DNA of 11,284 nucleotides from Clostridia bacterium (lineage in GTDB: Bacteria > Bacillota > Clostridia > Oscillospirales > CAG-272), in contig JAFQNZ010000231.1 of NCBI GenBank assembly GCA_017395715.1, forward strand, positions 1 to 11,284, in the 5' to 3' direction. The notes under the pieces are model-generated. The model made no database searches, was not told where the DNA came from, and saw only the letters and a list, made by a program, of their open reading frames with translations. Within the stretch, counting starts at the first letter, position 1, and each line of letters starts with the position of its first letter. A program made the translations under genes and the position numbers. Shown piece after piece: positions 6,458 to 11,284 of the stretch.

Positions 6458-6476
6458 TTCTCACCCCGTAGGGGAC

Positions 6477-6518
6477 AAAACAAAAGACCATCAGCTTTAG
6501 CTGATGGTCTTTTGTTTT
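6477..6518 (-). terminator. Terminator of tRNA-Glu
   Basis: A perfect 19-bp stem with a four-base loop: ACCATCAGC/GCTGATGGT extended by AAAACAAAAG/CTTTTGTTTT. Read leftward it follows the tRNA CCA end immediately (it shares base 6518) and ends in a TTTTGTTTT tract. Being symmetrical it could also stop rightward transcription. Confidence 0.85.
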
Positions 6519-6592
6519 GGTGACCCGTACGGGAATCGAACCCATGTTTCCAGCGTGAGAGGCTAGCGTCTTAACCGCTTGACCAACGGGCC
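6518..6592 (-). tRNA. tRNA-Glu (anticodon CTC)
   Basis: A complete 75-base cloverleaf read leftward from 6592. The acceptor GGCCCGT pairs with ACGGGTC (one G-T wobble). The D-arm contains GTCAAGCGGTTAAGAC. The anticodon stem CTAGC/GCTGG encloses loop CTCTCAC, so the anticodon is CTC (Glu, codon GAG). The T-arm is ATGGG-TTCGATT-CCCGT, the discriminator base is A, and CCA is encoded. The anticodon stem has a T-G wobble. It has its own promoter and terminator and is therefore a single-gene unit. Confidence 0.93.
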
Positions 6593-6604
6593 GGATGCTT
6601 GACT

Positions 6605-6633
6605 ATTATAGCATTAAATTTTATAAAGTGCAA
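6605..6633 (-). promoter_or_regulatory. Promoter of tRNA-Glu
   Basis: On the minus strand TTGCAC (6633-6628), a 17-base spacer and TATAAT (6610-6605), with TG one base before the -10 box. The start site would fall near 6598, about six bases before the mature tRNA 5' end. Confidence 0.75.
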
Positions 6634-6777
6634 TAGGCAAGATGAACAAAATATTGCTTTTTGTTTTGTTGAAAATTATCTTTATCTGTCAGCAATATTT
6701 TGTCGATTCAGTTTAGTTTGAGTTTAGATAGGGGCGGTAAAATTAGGTATCGACAATAGGATAAGGAGTGTTGATTG

Positions 6778-7518
6778 ATGAAGCCGAGACGAAAGGCGTG
6801 GTTTCGTTTTTTGAAGAAAATCATGCGGATTTTTATTAGAAAAACAGACTTTGTGTATTTGGGTGAGCCGATTCGTGACGGGTCGATCATTTTAAGCAAT
6901 CATGTGGGAACGGCGGCACCGCTTGCATGGGAACTTTACGGGAATGTGAATTTCCGTTTTTGGGGTGCGCATGAAATGAATTCGGGGCTTCGCTCACTTT
7001 ACCGTTACCAAACGAGAGTTTTCTATCACGAAAAGAAGCATTGGAATCTGTATCTTGCCCGTTTATTTTGTTTGATCGCTTCGCCCTTGACGTTTTTATT
7101 TTACAAGGGACTCGATTTGATCTCTGTCTTTTCCGATCTTCGGTTTAACAAAACCTTGAAAGAGAGTGTTCGCACACTTGAAAATAAAGACAGTATTGTG
7201 ATCTTTCCCGAAGATTCCGCAAAAGGGTATCTTGATGTTCTGGAAGGCTTTCACGCGGGCTTTACGCTTCTTACCGAGAGATGCTTGAAAAAGGGAATGG
7301 ATGTTCCGATCTATGTTGCGTATTATCAAAAGGAAAGCAAGACCTATCTTGTTGACAAGCCTGTGATGTTGTCCGAATTATTTGCGCACGGCGGCGACCG
7401 TTTTGCCATTGCCAAAGAGCTGTGCGAGCGTTGCAATGCGCTTGGCAAGATGGATGCTTCTGCCGTTGAAGAAGAGAAGGCAAAAGAAGAAACGGTGAAA
7501 AAAATCTACGTTGCATAA
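6778..7518 (+). CDS. Lysophospholipid acyltransferase-like protein (PlsC/LPLAT superfamily) with variant active site
   Basis: 246 residues, the size of a bacterial PlsC-like enzyme. Known members move an acyl chain onto a lysophospholipid or glycerol-phosphate at the membrane. The catalytic block is visible as ILSNHVGTAAP with His42, but the Asp of the usual HX4D motif is Ala47. The second motif, normally FPEGTRS, reads IFPEDSAKGY (Phe143-Pro144-Glu145). Between them are hydrophobic stretches (LARLFCLIASPLTFLFYKGL) that could sit at the membrane face. The tail, after about residue 220, is charged (EEEKAKEETVKK). ATG 6778 is chosen with AAGGAG at 6763-6768, nine bases away; a TTG one codon upstream is also possible. 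It is a single gene ended by the shared terminator at 7520. It may be an acyltransferase with an altered mechanism or a diverged relative with another substrate. I see no convincing promoter in 6634-6777. Confidence 0.7.
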   Translation: MKPRRKAWFRFLKKIMRIFIRKTDFVYLGEPIRDGSIILSNHVGTAAPLAWELYGNVNFRFWGAHEMNSGLRSLYRYQTRVFYHEKKHWNLYLARLFCLIASPLTFLFYKGLDLISVFSDLRFNKTLKESVRTLENKDSIVIFPEDSAKGYLDVLEGFHAGFTLLTERCLKKGMDVPIYVAYYQKESKTYLVDKPVMLSELFAHGGDRFAIAKELCERCNALGKMDASAVEEEKAKEETVKKIYVA

Positions 7519-7519
7519 T

Positions 7520-7553
7520 ACAAAATCCCGAAACTGAAGTTTCGGGATTTTGT
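7520..7553. terminator. Bidirectional terminator between convergent genes
   Basis: ACAAAATCCCGAAACT pairs perfectly with AGTTTCGGGATTTTGT around a GA centre. T-tracts occur on both strands (ATTTTGTT rightward, ATTTTGT leftward). It lies two bases after the acyltransferase stop codon and seven bases from the mgtC-like stop codon, so it serves both. Confidence 0.88.
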
Positions 7554-7560
7554 TATGTTC

Positions 7561-8247
7561 TTATTCGGATATGACAAAGTAGATGCCGTTAATTTCTTCA
7601 ATGCGTTCTCGGCAGGATGTATCGTTATTGTGCGTGTTTGCCGTAATGTAAAGACCTATGTTACCGTGGATGCCGCTTCTGGCGCTTGAAACTTCGATCA
7701 ATACCTCGTGGCCGAGCATCTTGCGTATTTCATCGGTGATACTGCCTGCGGATTCAGCTTGGCAGATTTCGGCATAAAGGTGCATGGATTTTTTTCTTCG
7801 TCTTTCGAGTCTTGTTAAAAAGGCTGCTGTGAAAATGCACGCGCCGGTGGCAATCAGTGCGCCGAGATAAAAGCCGTAGCCGAGTGCAATGCCGATGGTT
7901 GCGGTTGCCCACATACCCGCGGCGGTTGTGAGACCGGTAATGACATTATTCTTTTTGACGATAATCATACCCGCACCGAGGAAACCGATGCCGGAAATGA
8001 CCTGTGCGGGGATTCTGCCAATGTCACCCGAGCTTCCAATTTGGGCAATATATACACTGATCAGTGCTGTCATGGCTGCGCCGACACACACGAGGATATG
8101 CGTTCTTAATCCGGCAGGGCTACCGTTTTTACCTCTTTCGCTGCCGATGATGCCACCCAAGATAACGGCGAGCATGATTCTGACTATGACAGAAATCCAA
8201 TTAAATTCAATGAAATACTCTTTACAAAATGCTATAATCTGTTCCAT
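7561..8247 (-). CDS. MgtC/SapB-family inner-membrane protein
   Basis: 228 residues, the standard length. The family signature is plain: GGIIGSERGKNGSPAGLRTH (31-50), then RIPAQVISGIGFLGAGMII (78-96), then GLTTAAGMWATATIGIALGYG (105-125). These sit in about five membrane segments within residues 15-145. A positively charged stretch RLERRRKK (146-153) leads to a ~75-residue soluble C-terminal domain with the ACT-like pattern found in longer MgtC proteins. MgtC in pathogens supports growth at low magnesium and in macrophages, partly by inhibiting F-ATPase; commensals carry the family too, with unclear function. The start is fixed by AAGGAGG (8259-8253). There is no long leader such as the Salmonella mgtC leader: the promoter sits only about 30 bases upstream, so mRNA-leader magnesium sensing seems absent. 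Confidence 0.93.
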   Translation of the reverse strand: MEQIIAFCKEYFIEFNWISVIVRIMLAVILGGIIGSERGKNGSPAGLRTHILVCVGAAMTALISVYIAQIGSSGDIGRIPAQVISGIGFLGAGMIIVKKNNVITGLTTAAGMWATATIGIALGYGFYLGALIATGACIFTAAFLTRLERRRKKSMHLYAEICQAESAGSITDEIRKMLGHEVLIEVSSARSGIHGNIGLYITANTHNNDTSCRERIEEINGIYFVISE

Positions 8248-8275
8248 AACGCCCTCCTTGATACTATATTAGTAC

Positions 8276-8304
8276 ATTATAGCAAGATTGTTTTAAAATG
8301 TCAA
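8276..8304 (-). promoter_or_regulatory. Perfect consensus promoter of the mgtC-like gene
   Basis: On the minus strand TTGACA (8304-8299), a 17-base spacer and TATAAT (8281-8276), with TG one base before the -10 box. Both boxes match the sigma-A consensus exactly, which predicts strong constitutive transcription unless repressed. Confidence 0.88.
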
Positions 8305-8343
8305 TGCTATTTTTGGTGATTTTTTCAAGAACGTTAGGGAATG

Positions 8344-8371
8344 CGCCATGCTTGGAAACGAAGCCTGTGTA
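8344..8371. repeat. Dispersed repeat family 3, copy 1
   Basis: 28 bases (CGCCATGCTTGGAAACGAAG...) matching 9677-9704 at 24 positions. It touches the stop codon of the XRE-type gene. A shared AGGCATA at 8386-8392 (copy 2: 9715-9721) suggests that the similarity runs a little into the end of that gene. Confidence 0.5.
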
Positions 8372-9205
8372 TTATTTTTCGAAGGCATAGTCAGAAATCA
8401 TAGATGTATCTCTCACAACCGCCCAGCAAGCATCCTCTGACAATAATTCGGCAAGCTTGTAGATTGCATGAGCATATAAAGCATTTGAAATCAAAAATAC
8501 ATATTTTTTTGTTTTCGTTGCTGTATCAGTGTAAACTGCATTGATGCAGGTATCCTTTAAGAGCCTCAAAGCCGCTGCGGTTTCACCCTCTGTGAGATTG
8601 CAACCGGTCATAATCTCATCAAAAGTGAATTCTGTATTATTCACCTTTGATTTTTCAAAAGCTGTCTTGTACTGATAATAAAAAACTTTTCGGAAATTCT
8701 TATCAGTTAAATACATTAAAGTGTAATCGTCTGTTTGACCTTTTATTACATTTTCACTTCCAATGGCTTTATAAGTTGAATCGATGAATGAAAAATCCTC
8801 TGTTGTGACGATTGCACCTTCCGTATTGGAAAGGCAACCGATTCTGCAACCTTCCATTAACTTTTTGATTTGGAATTCCAATTGTTCTTTGTCAGATGAA
8901 CCAATATGCGTGAATCGCATTTTTGTGTTATAGTAAAATAATTCAATGAGTTTTTGATGACAGAAAGCAGGGAAATCATCGGCTGAAACAGATACTTTTT
9001 CGGGTTCTTTTGCTATGCCGTACAGATCATCCAATGTAATATTCAAAGCGTTTGCAATTTCGGGAAGAAGCATCACGTCGGGCATCGAAACTTCCGATTC
9101 CCATTTTGAAACTGCTTGATTGGTTACACCAAGTTTTGCCCCCAGTTCCTCTTGCGTTAAGCCTTTTGCTTTTCTGTATTTTGCAATGTTTTTTCCGATA
9201 CTCAT
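8372..9205 (-). CDS. XRE-family transcriptional regulator with C-terminal domain of unknown function
   Basis: 277 residues. An N-terminal HTH_3 domain covers residues ~4-62, with the helix-turn-helix TQEELGAKLGVTNQAVSKWE at 17-36 and the closing helices LLPEIANALNITLDDLYG, a very typical Firmicutes XRE layout. Residues ~75-277 form a larger domain that I do not recognise. It contains YYNTKMRFTHIGSSDKEQLE (91-110), and later segments near 199-250 (FDEIMTGCNLTEGETAAALRLL, then KKYVFLISNALY) look like a second winged-helix. So it may be a two-HTH regulator with a sensing middle. Start: AAGGAGG at 9221-9215. The mgtC-like gene lies downstream in the same direction but has its own promoter. No obvious target gene is next to it, so self-regulation or a distant target is likely. 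Confidence 0.82.
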   Translation of the reverse strand: MSIGKNIAKYRKAKGLTQEELGAKLGVTNQAVSKWESEVSMPDVMLLPEIANALNITLDDLYGIAKEPEKVSVSADDFPAFCHQKLIELFYYNTKMRFTHIGSSDKEQLEFQIKKLMEGCRIGCLSNTEGAIVTTEDFSFIDSTYKAIGSENVIKGQTDDYTLMYLTDKNFRKVFYYQYKTAFEKSKVNNTEFTFDEIMTGCNLTEGETAAALRLLKDTCINAVYTDTATKTKKYVFLISNALYAHAIYKLAELLSEDACWAVVRDTSMISDYAFEK

Positions 9206-9236
9206 AATCGTTAGCCTCCTTTTCTTTTGTGATTAA

Positions 9237-9265
9237 ATTATAGCATATTTTCCGCTTGAAATGAA
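9237..9265 (-). promoter_or_regulatory. Promoter of the XRE-type gene
   Basis: TGCTATAAT on the minus strand (extended -10; TATAAT at 9242-9237). The -35 box at the 17-base distance (TTCATT, 9265-9260) is poor, so recognition probably depends on the extended -10. The leader is about 25 bases long. Confidence 0.6.
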
Positions 9266-9324
9266 GATACCATTTGTCGAATTGACGAATTTTTCGTGGC
9301 AAAAAATCGCCAAATGGTTGGAAA

Positions 9325-9402
9325 ATGCATTTCGCCGGCTCGAATCTGTCGAGAGAGCCGAAAAGCCCGAAATGCATCTACAAAATTTCGAAAAACTTTA
9401 GA
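9325..9402. repeat. Dispersed repeat family 2, copy 1
   Basis: It contains a 10-bp inverted repeat, ATGCATTTCG (9325-9334) with CGAAATGCAT (9368-9377), around a smaller CTCGA/TCGAG hairpin. It ends in a 34-base block, GAAATGCATCTACAAAATTT and onward (9369-9402), that recurs at 10578-10611 with one mismatch. The first part (TTCGC-G--TCGAATCTGTC) is also shared with copy 2. Confidence 0.75.
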
Positions 9403-9442
9403 ATAAAATTGCTTTTCGCTCTCCTCTTTTATCTCTTCTCTG

Positions 9443-9540
9443 GAAAAGTCGCGCGGAGATTTAGAGAAAAGTGAAGAGTGAAGAGTGAAAAGAGAATAGT
9501 GAAGAGTACCAAAAAGAAAAAGCCGCTTGCGCGACTTTTC
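9443..9540. repeat. 7-bp tandem repeat array framed by 12-bp inverted repeats
   Basis: GAAAAGTCGCGC (9443-9454) and its exact complement GCGCGACTTTTC (9529-9540) enclose five heptads in step at 9470-9504: AGTGAAG, AGTGAAG, AGTGAAA, AGAGAAT, AGTGAAG. The frame could fold into a large hairpin or represent the ends of a small non-autonomous element. No ORF lies inside it. Confidence 0.65.
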
Positions 9541-9556
9541 TGTTTGTGACGTGTGT

Positions 9557-9704
9557 CCGATTTAGATGCAACCGCCGTGTTAAGCCGATTTAGATGCACA
9601 CCGATTTTGCAGAGGGTAGACTAACCCCTTGGCGATGATGGGGGTTAAAAGGTTTCGCGGTCTACCGGGCTTTTAACGCCATGCTTGTAAACGAAATCTA
9701 TGTA
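9557..9704. repeat. Short direct and nested inverted repeats in the gene-free gap 9206-9722
   Basis: CCGATTTAGATGCA occurs at 9557-9570 and 9585-9598, 28 bases apart. Next, GGTAGAC (9615-9621) pairs with GTCTACC (9660-9666), and inside it AACCCC (9623-9628) pairs with GGGGTT (9641-9646), a nested fold that could form in RNA. Then 9677-9704 is copy 2 of repeat family 3 (see 8344-8371). I see no convincing coding region in 9206-9722; the gap holds the XRE promoter and these repeats. Confidence 0.55.
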
Positions 9705-9722
9705 GAAAACTATGAGGCATAT

Positions 9723-10472
9723 TTACGAATCGAAATTAAATTGTTTGATAAACTCTTGTTTTAATTTGATTGTTTCAGACGATTCGGAGGGAGGATTTAT
9801 TTCCGTTAATTGGTTATTGGCGTACTGAAAGCAAATATGATCTATTTTATCAAGTTTCGGTGTTACCGATAGCCGATGAATTATAATAGGTTTATCGGCT
9901 TCTTTTACCGTAAGAATAAAGTCTCTAAAATGCAGACAGTTTTTTTGCAATTTGAGAAAGCAAAGTATATCGATAATATCGAGGCTTGATACCGAAAGAT
10001 TATATAGTGAGAGAAATATCATCCATATTTTTAAAGAGGAAATAAAAACGGCTAACAATGCAGGAACAAATGACAATAGAATGAGTGGGAACATAGAACA
10101 CAAAAGAACTTGGTTTTTATTCCAAACCCCGAAAACAGGTTTTACATACGCAGCCGGAACAGAAAAAACTCCTTTATAAGGGAAAAAGAATATTCTTTCA
10201 ACCTTTCTTCCCGCTATCCAACAAAAAAGGGCATGACACAACTCATGTATGGGAAGGCAAAGAATCACTATGGCAATCAAAACAGTAGAATTTGAGCCAA
10301 GATTTTTGTAAAATACAAATATAAAAATCAACAATGGGAGCATAAACAACCATGTAGAATATTTCTTTAGATTTTGTATTTTATCATCCATTCTAATCAA
10401 TTCCGCATTTTCAAAAGTATATGATATACGCGGATGAAAATGAGATTCGTTTTTAAAAAAGGAAATTTTCAT
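9723..10472 (-). CDS. DUF3267-like membrane zinc peptidase (site-2-protease-like)
   Basis: 249 residues with about four membrane segments (roughly 40-57, 63-82, 126-145 and 147-165). The second segment carries the zinc motif HELCH (His76-Glu77-His80) in LPIHELCHALF, as in DUF3267/M50-like proteins that have the HExxH within the membrane. A likely third metal ligand is Asp165 or Asp168 in SVSSLDIIDIL of the fourth segment, preceded by Asn158, which fits the family pattern. The ~75-residue tail is soluble and may be adaptor-like. Known M50 relatives cut membrane-bound regulators; the substrate here is unknown. ATG 10472 is preferred because AAAGGCGG lies about eight bases upstream; a GTG nine bases earlier would sit too close to it. 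It has a strong promoter of its own. It is AT-rich compared with the core genes to the left, consistent with a recent arrival. Confidence 0.78.
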   Translation of the reverse strand: MKISFFKNESHFHPRISYTFENAELIRMDDKIQNLKKYSTWLFMLPLLIFIFVFYKNLGSNSTVLIAIVILCLPIHELCHALFCWIAGRKVERIFFFPYKGVFSVPAAYVKPVFGVWNKNQVLLCSMFPLILLSFVPALLAVFISSLKIWMIFLSLYNLSVSSLDIIDILCFLKLQKNCLHFRDFILTVKEADKPIIIHRLSVTPKLDKIDHICFQYANNQLTEINPPSESSETIKLKQEFIKQFNFDS

Positions 10473-10495
10473 TTGATTCACCGCCTTTCTTTTTC

Positions 10496-10524
10496 ATTAT
10501 ACCACAACTTTGTAAACATTTCAA
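10496..10524 (-). promoter_or_regulatory. Promoter of the DUF3267-like gene
   Basis: On the minus strand TTGAAA (10524-10519), a 17-base spacer and TATAAT (10501-10496), with TGG just before the -10 box. The same TTGAAA-17-TGG-TATAATG layout serves the four-helix-bundle gene to the right. Confidence 0.8.
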
Positions 10525-10527
10525 CCG

Positions 10528-10612
10528 TTTCGCTGATTCGAATCTGTCTACAGACCCGAAATGATGCGCAAAGCGCGGAAATGCATCTACAAAATTTCGA
10601 AAAATTTTAGAG
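10528..10612. repeat. Dispersed repeat family 2, copy 2
   Basis: It shares TTCGAATCTGTC near its start and the 34-base tail (10578-10611, one mismatch) with copy 1 at 9325-9402. Its centre differs: it has the hairpins GTCT-AC-AGAC and GCGC-AAA-GCGC instead of CTCGA/TCGAG. It lies between the DUF3267-like promoter and the terminator of the next gene. Confidence 0.75.
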
Positions 10613-10614
10613 TC

Positions 10615-10638
10615 GAAAAAAGCGGAGAAATCTCCGCT
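10615..10638 (-). terminator. Terminator of the four-helix-bundle gene
   Basis: An 8-bp stem AGCGGAGA/TCTCCGCT with a two-base centre (10621-10638), followed on the minus strand by a run of Ts (10620-10615). It begins seven bases after the stop codon and is a textbook intrinsic terminator. Confidence 0.88.
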
Positions 10639-10644
10639 ATAATT

Positions 10645-10989
10645 TTATTGCTTGTCTTTAGCCGTGTTAATCGAAGCAATCAATATTCTTTTCACCTCAA
10701 CACATCTATCCAAGATCGTTTTGTCGTGATAGAATCCACTCTCAATCAAAAGCTCAAGCCAATATTCGGTTTCGGAGCATTCCTTGAGGGCAATATGTAA
10801 CTTTGCCACAAAATCCGCCTTGCCATGAGCATAAAAAGCCTCGCGAATGTTTGCACCAATGCTCGTTCCTGAACGCAAAAATTGATTGATCAAAGCACTT
10901 TCGCATTTAGCTTCTCTCAACACCTTGCAAGTGCGAATCACCTCTAATGCAAATGCTTTCGACTTTATCATTAAAGGACTTTCAGACAT
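10645..10989 (-). CDS. Four helix bundle protein (S23/IVP family)
   Basis: 114 residues, the normal length. It matches the family closely: helix 1 SKAFALEVIRTCKVL, then ALINQFLRSGTSIGANIREA, then KADFVAKLHIALKECSETEYW, then the last helix ending before the basic tail. The LRSGTSIGANI-EA and ALKE--ETEYWL stretches are the strongest family marks. Members were first noted as insertions in 23S rRNA genes (hence 'S23') and occur widely as orphan genes. They form helical oligomers, but no biochemical role is settled. The start is fixed by AAGGAGG at 11005-10999, nine bases upstream. It has its own promoter and terminator, next to tRNA-Gln and repeat arrays. No 23S rRNA sequence is present here, so this is a free-standing copy. 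Confidence 0.9.
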   Translation of the reverse strand: MSESPLMIKSKAFALEVIRTCKVLREAKCESALINQFLRSGTSIGANIREAFYAHGKADFVAKLHIALKECSETEYWLELLIESGFYHDKTILDRCVEVKRILIASINTAKDKQ

Positions 10990-11018
10990 ATTACCTATCC
11001 TCCTTTTGAATTTATTTC

Positions 11019-11047
11019 ATTATACCATAAAACCTATTACTTTTCAA
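11019..11047 (-). promoter_or_regulatory. Promoter of the four-helix-bundle gene
   Basis: On the minus strand TTGAAA (11047-11042), a 17-base spacer and TATAAT (11024-11019), with TGG before the -10 box. A small perfect hairpin, ATTTTGC-TCA-GCAAAAT (11060-11076), lies just upstream of the -35 box. Confidence 0.8.
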
Positions 11048-11086
11048 ATTAAAATGAAGATTTTGCTCAGCAAAATAAACAACACT

Positions 11087-11164
11087 TTTTAACTATTCAC
11101 TATTACTTATTACTTTGCCACAAATCCCGCCAAGTTAGTGAAAAGTGAAGAGTGAAAAGTGAAA
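11087..11164. repeat. Two opposed 7-bp repeat arrays
   Basis: At 11137-11164 there are four heptads in perfect step: AGTGAAA, AGTGAAG, AGTGAAA, AGTGAAA. At 11087-11116 the other strand carries a looser set of the same type (AGTAATA, AGTAATA, GTGAATA, GTTAAAA). The ~20 bases between them are unique. The same heptad forms the array at 9470-9504. Confidence 0.65.
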
Positions 11165-11168
11165 AAGT

Positions 11169-11199
11169 AAAAATCCCACGCTGACCGCGCGGGATTTTT
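11169..11199 (-). terminator. Terminator of tRNA-Gln
   Basis: AAAAATCCC (11169-11177) pairs with GGGATTTTT (11191-11199), and an inner CGC/GCG continues the stem after one A-C mismatch. Read leftward it directly follows the tRNA CCA end and runs into TTTTTACTTTTT. Confidence 0.85.
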
Positions 11200-11273
11200 G
11201 GCTGGGATAGCTGGATTCGAACCAGCGAATGCAAGAGTCAAAGTCTTGTGCCTTACCGCTTGGCGATATCCCA
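11199..11273 (-). tRNA. tRNA-Gln (anticodon TTG)
   Basis: A complete 75-base cloverleaf read leftward from 11273. The acceptor TGGGATA pairs with TATCCCA. The D-arm is GCCAAGCGGTAAGGC. The anticodon stem CAAGA/TCTTG encloses loop CTTTGAC (anticodon TTG, Gln, codon CAA). The T-arm is GCTGG-TTCGAAT-CCAGC, the discriminator base is G, and CCA is encoded. It closely follows the bacterial tRNA-Gln pattern. The promoter lies beyond the right edge. Confidence 0.95.
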
Positions 11274-11284
11274 ATATTTACGAC

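Noticed and set aside
8372..8775. Second functional gene in other frames within the XRE-type gene
   Set aside because: No alternative frame has a start, ribosome site or recognisable protein; the XRE frame is continuous from its start to its stop.
9206..9377. Minus-strand open frame running through the XRE promoter (9027-9377)
   Set aside because: It overlaps the XRE gene in a different frame, runs through its ribosome site and repeat family 2, and its translation resembles no protein.
9470..9504. CRISPR array
   Set aside because: The repeats are 7 bp, contiguous and without spacers, and no cas gene is present.
10645..10989. Insertion in a 23S rRNA gene, as the S23 name suggests
   Set aside because: The flanks are a normal promoter, an intrinsic terminator and repeats; no rRNA sequence is present.

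Overview
The window looks like chromosomal DNA of a gut-type Clostridia (Firmicutes) bacterium. Evidence: strong AAGGAGG ribosome binding sites, sigma-A promoters with 17-bp spacers and extended -10 boxes, an ECF-transporter S component, MgtC, DUF3267 and four-helix-bundle families, CCA-encoding tRNA genes, and many U-tailed hairpins. This is inferred from style and gene families, not from a marker gene.

Left edge (1-840): the start of a GntR-type regulator runs leftward off the window, divergent from an ECF-transporter S component. Their two promoters overlap and share one palindromic -10 box. A dispersed repeat (copy A) and a strong terminator follow.

Centre (843-6193): a tight four-gene rightward operon. 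It encodes a sigma-70-like regulator with a long C-terminal extension, a small membrane-anchored protein of unknown function, and two different short MutS-type ATPases. Start and stop codons abut or overlap at all three junctions, so the products are probably made in linked amounts and may work together. Both ATPases have Asn-Glu where MutS normally has Asp-Glu in Walker B, and neither has room for the mismatch-reading domain. This is the best candidate for an undescribed system; its function cannot be read from the sequence.

Middle (6194-7553): a gene-poor stretch of about 430 bp with a tRNA-like fragment, repeat copy B and a run of perfect hairpins. Then come tRNA-Glu(CTC) on the minus strand and a PlsC-like acyltransferase whose HX4D motif lacks the Asp. 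A bidirectional terminator separates it from the convergent mgtC-like gene.

Right (7561-11284): all genes are on the minus strand: an MgtC-family membrane protein with a perfect consensus promoter, an XRE-type regulator, a DUF3267 zinc-peptidase-like membrane protein, a four-helix-bundle protein and tRNA-Gln(TTG). The last three protein genes are single units with their own promoters, embedded in repeat-rich DNA (two dispersed families, 7-bp tandem arrays, inverted repeats). This looks like an accessory or plastic zone next to a tRNA gene, although no integrase, transposase or att site is visible.
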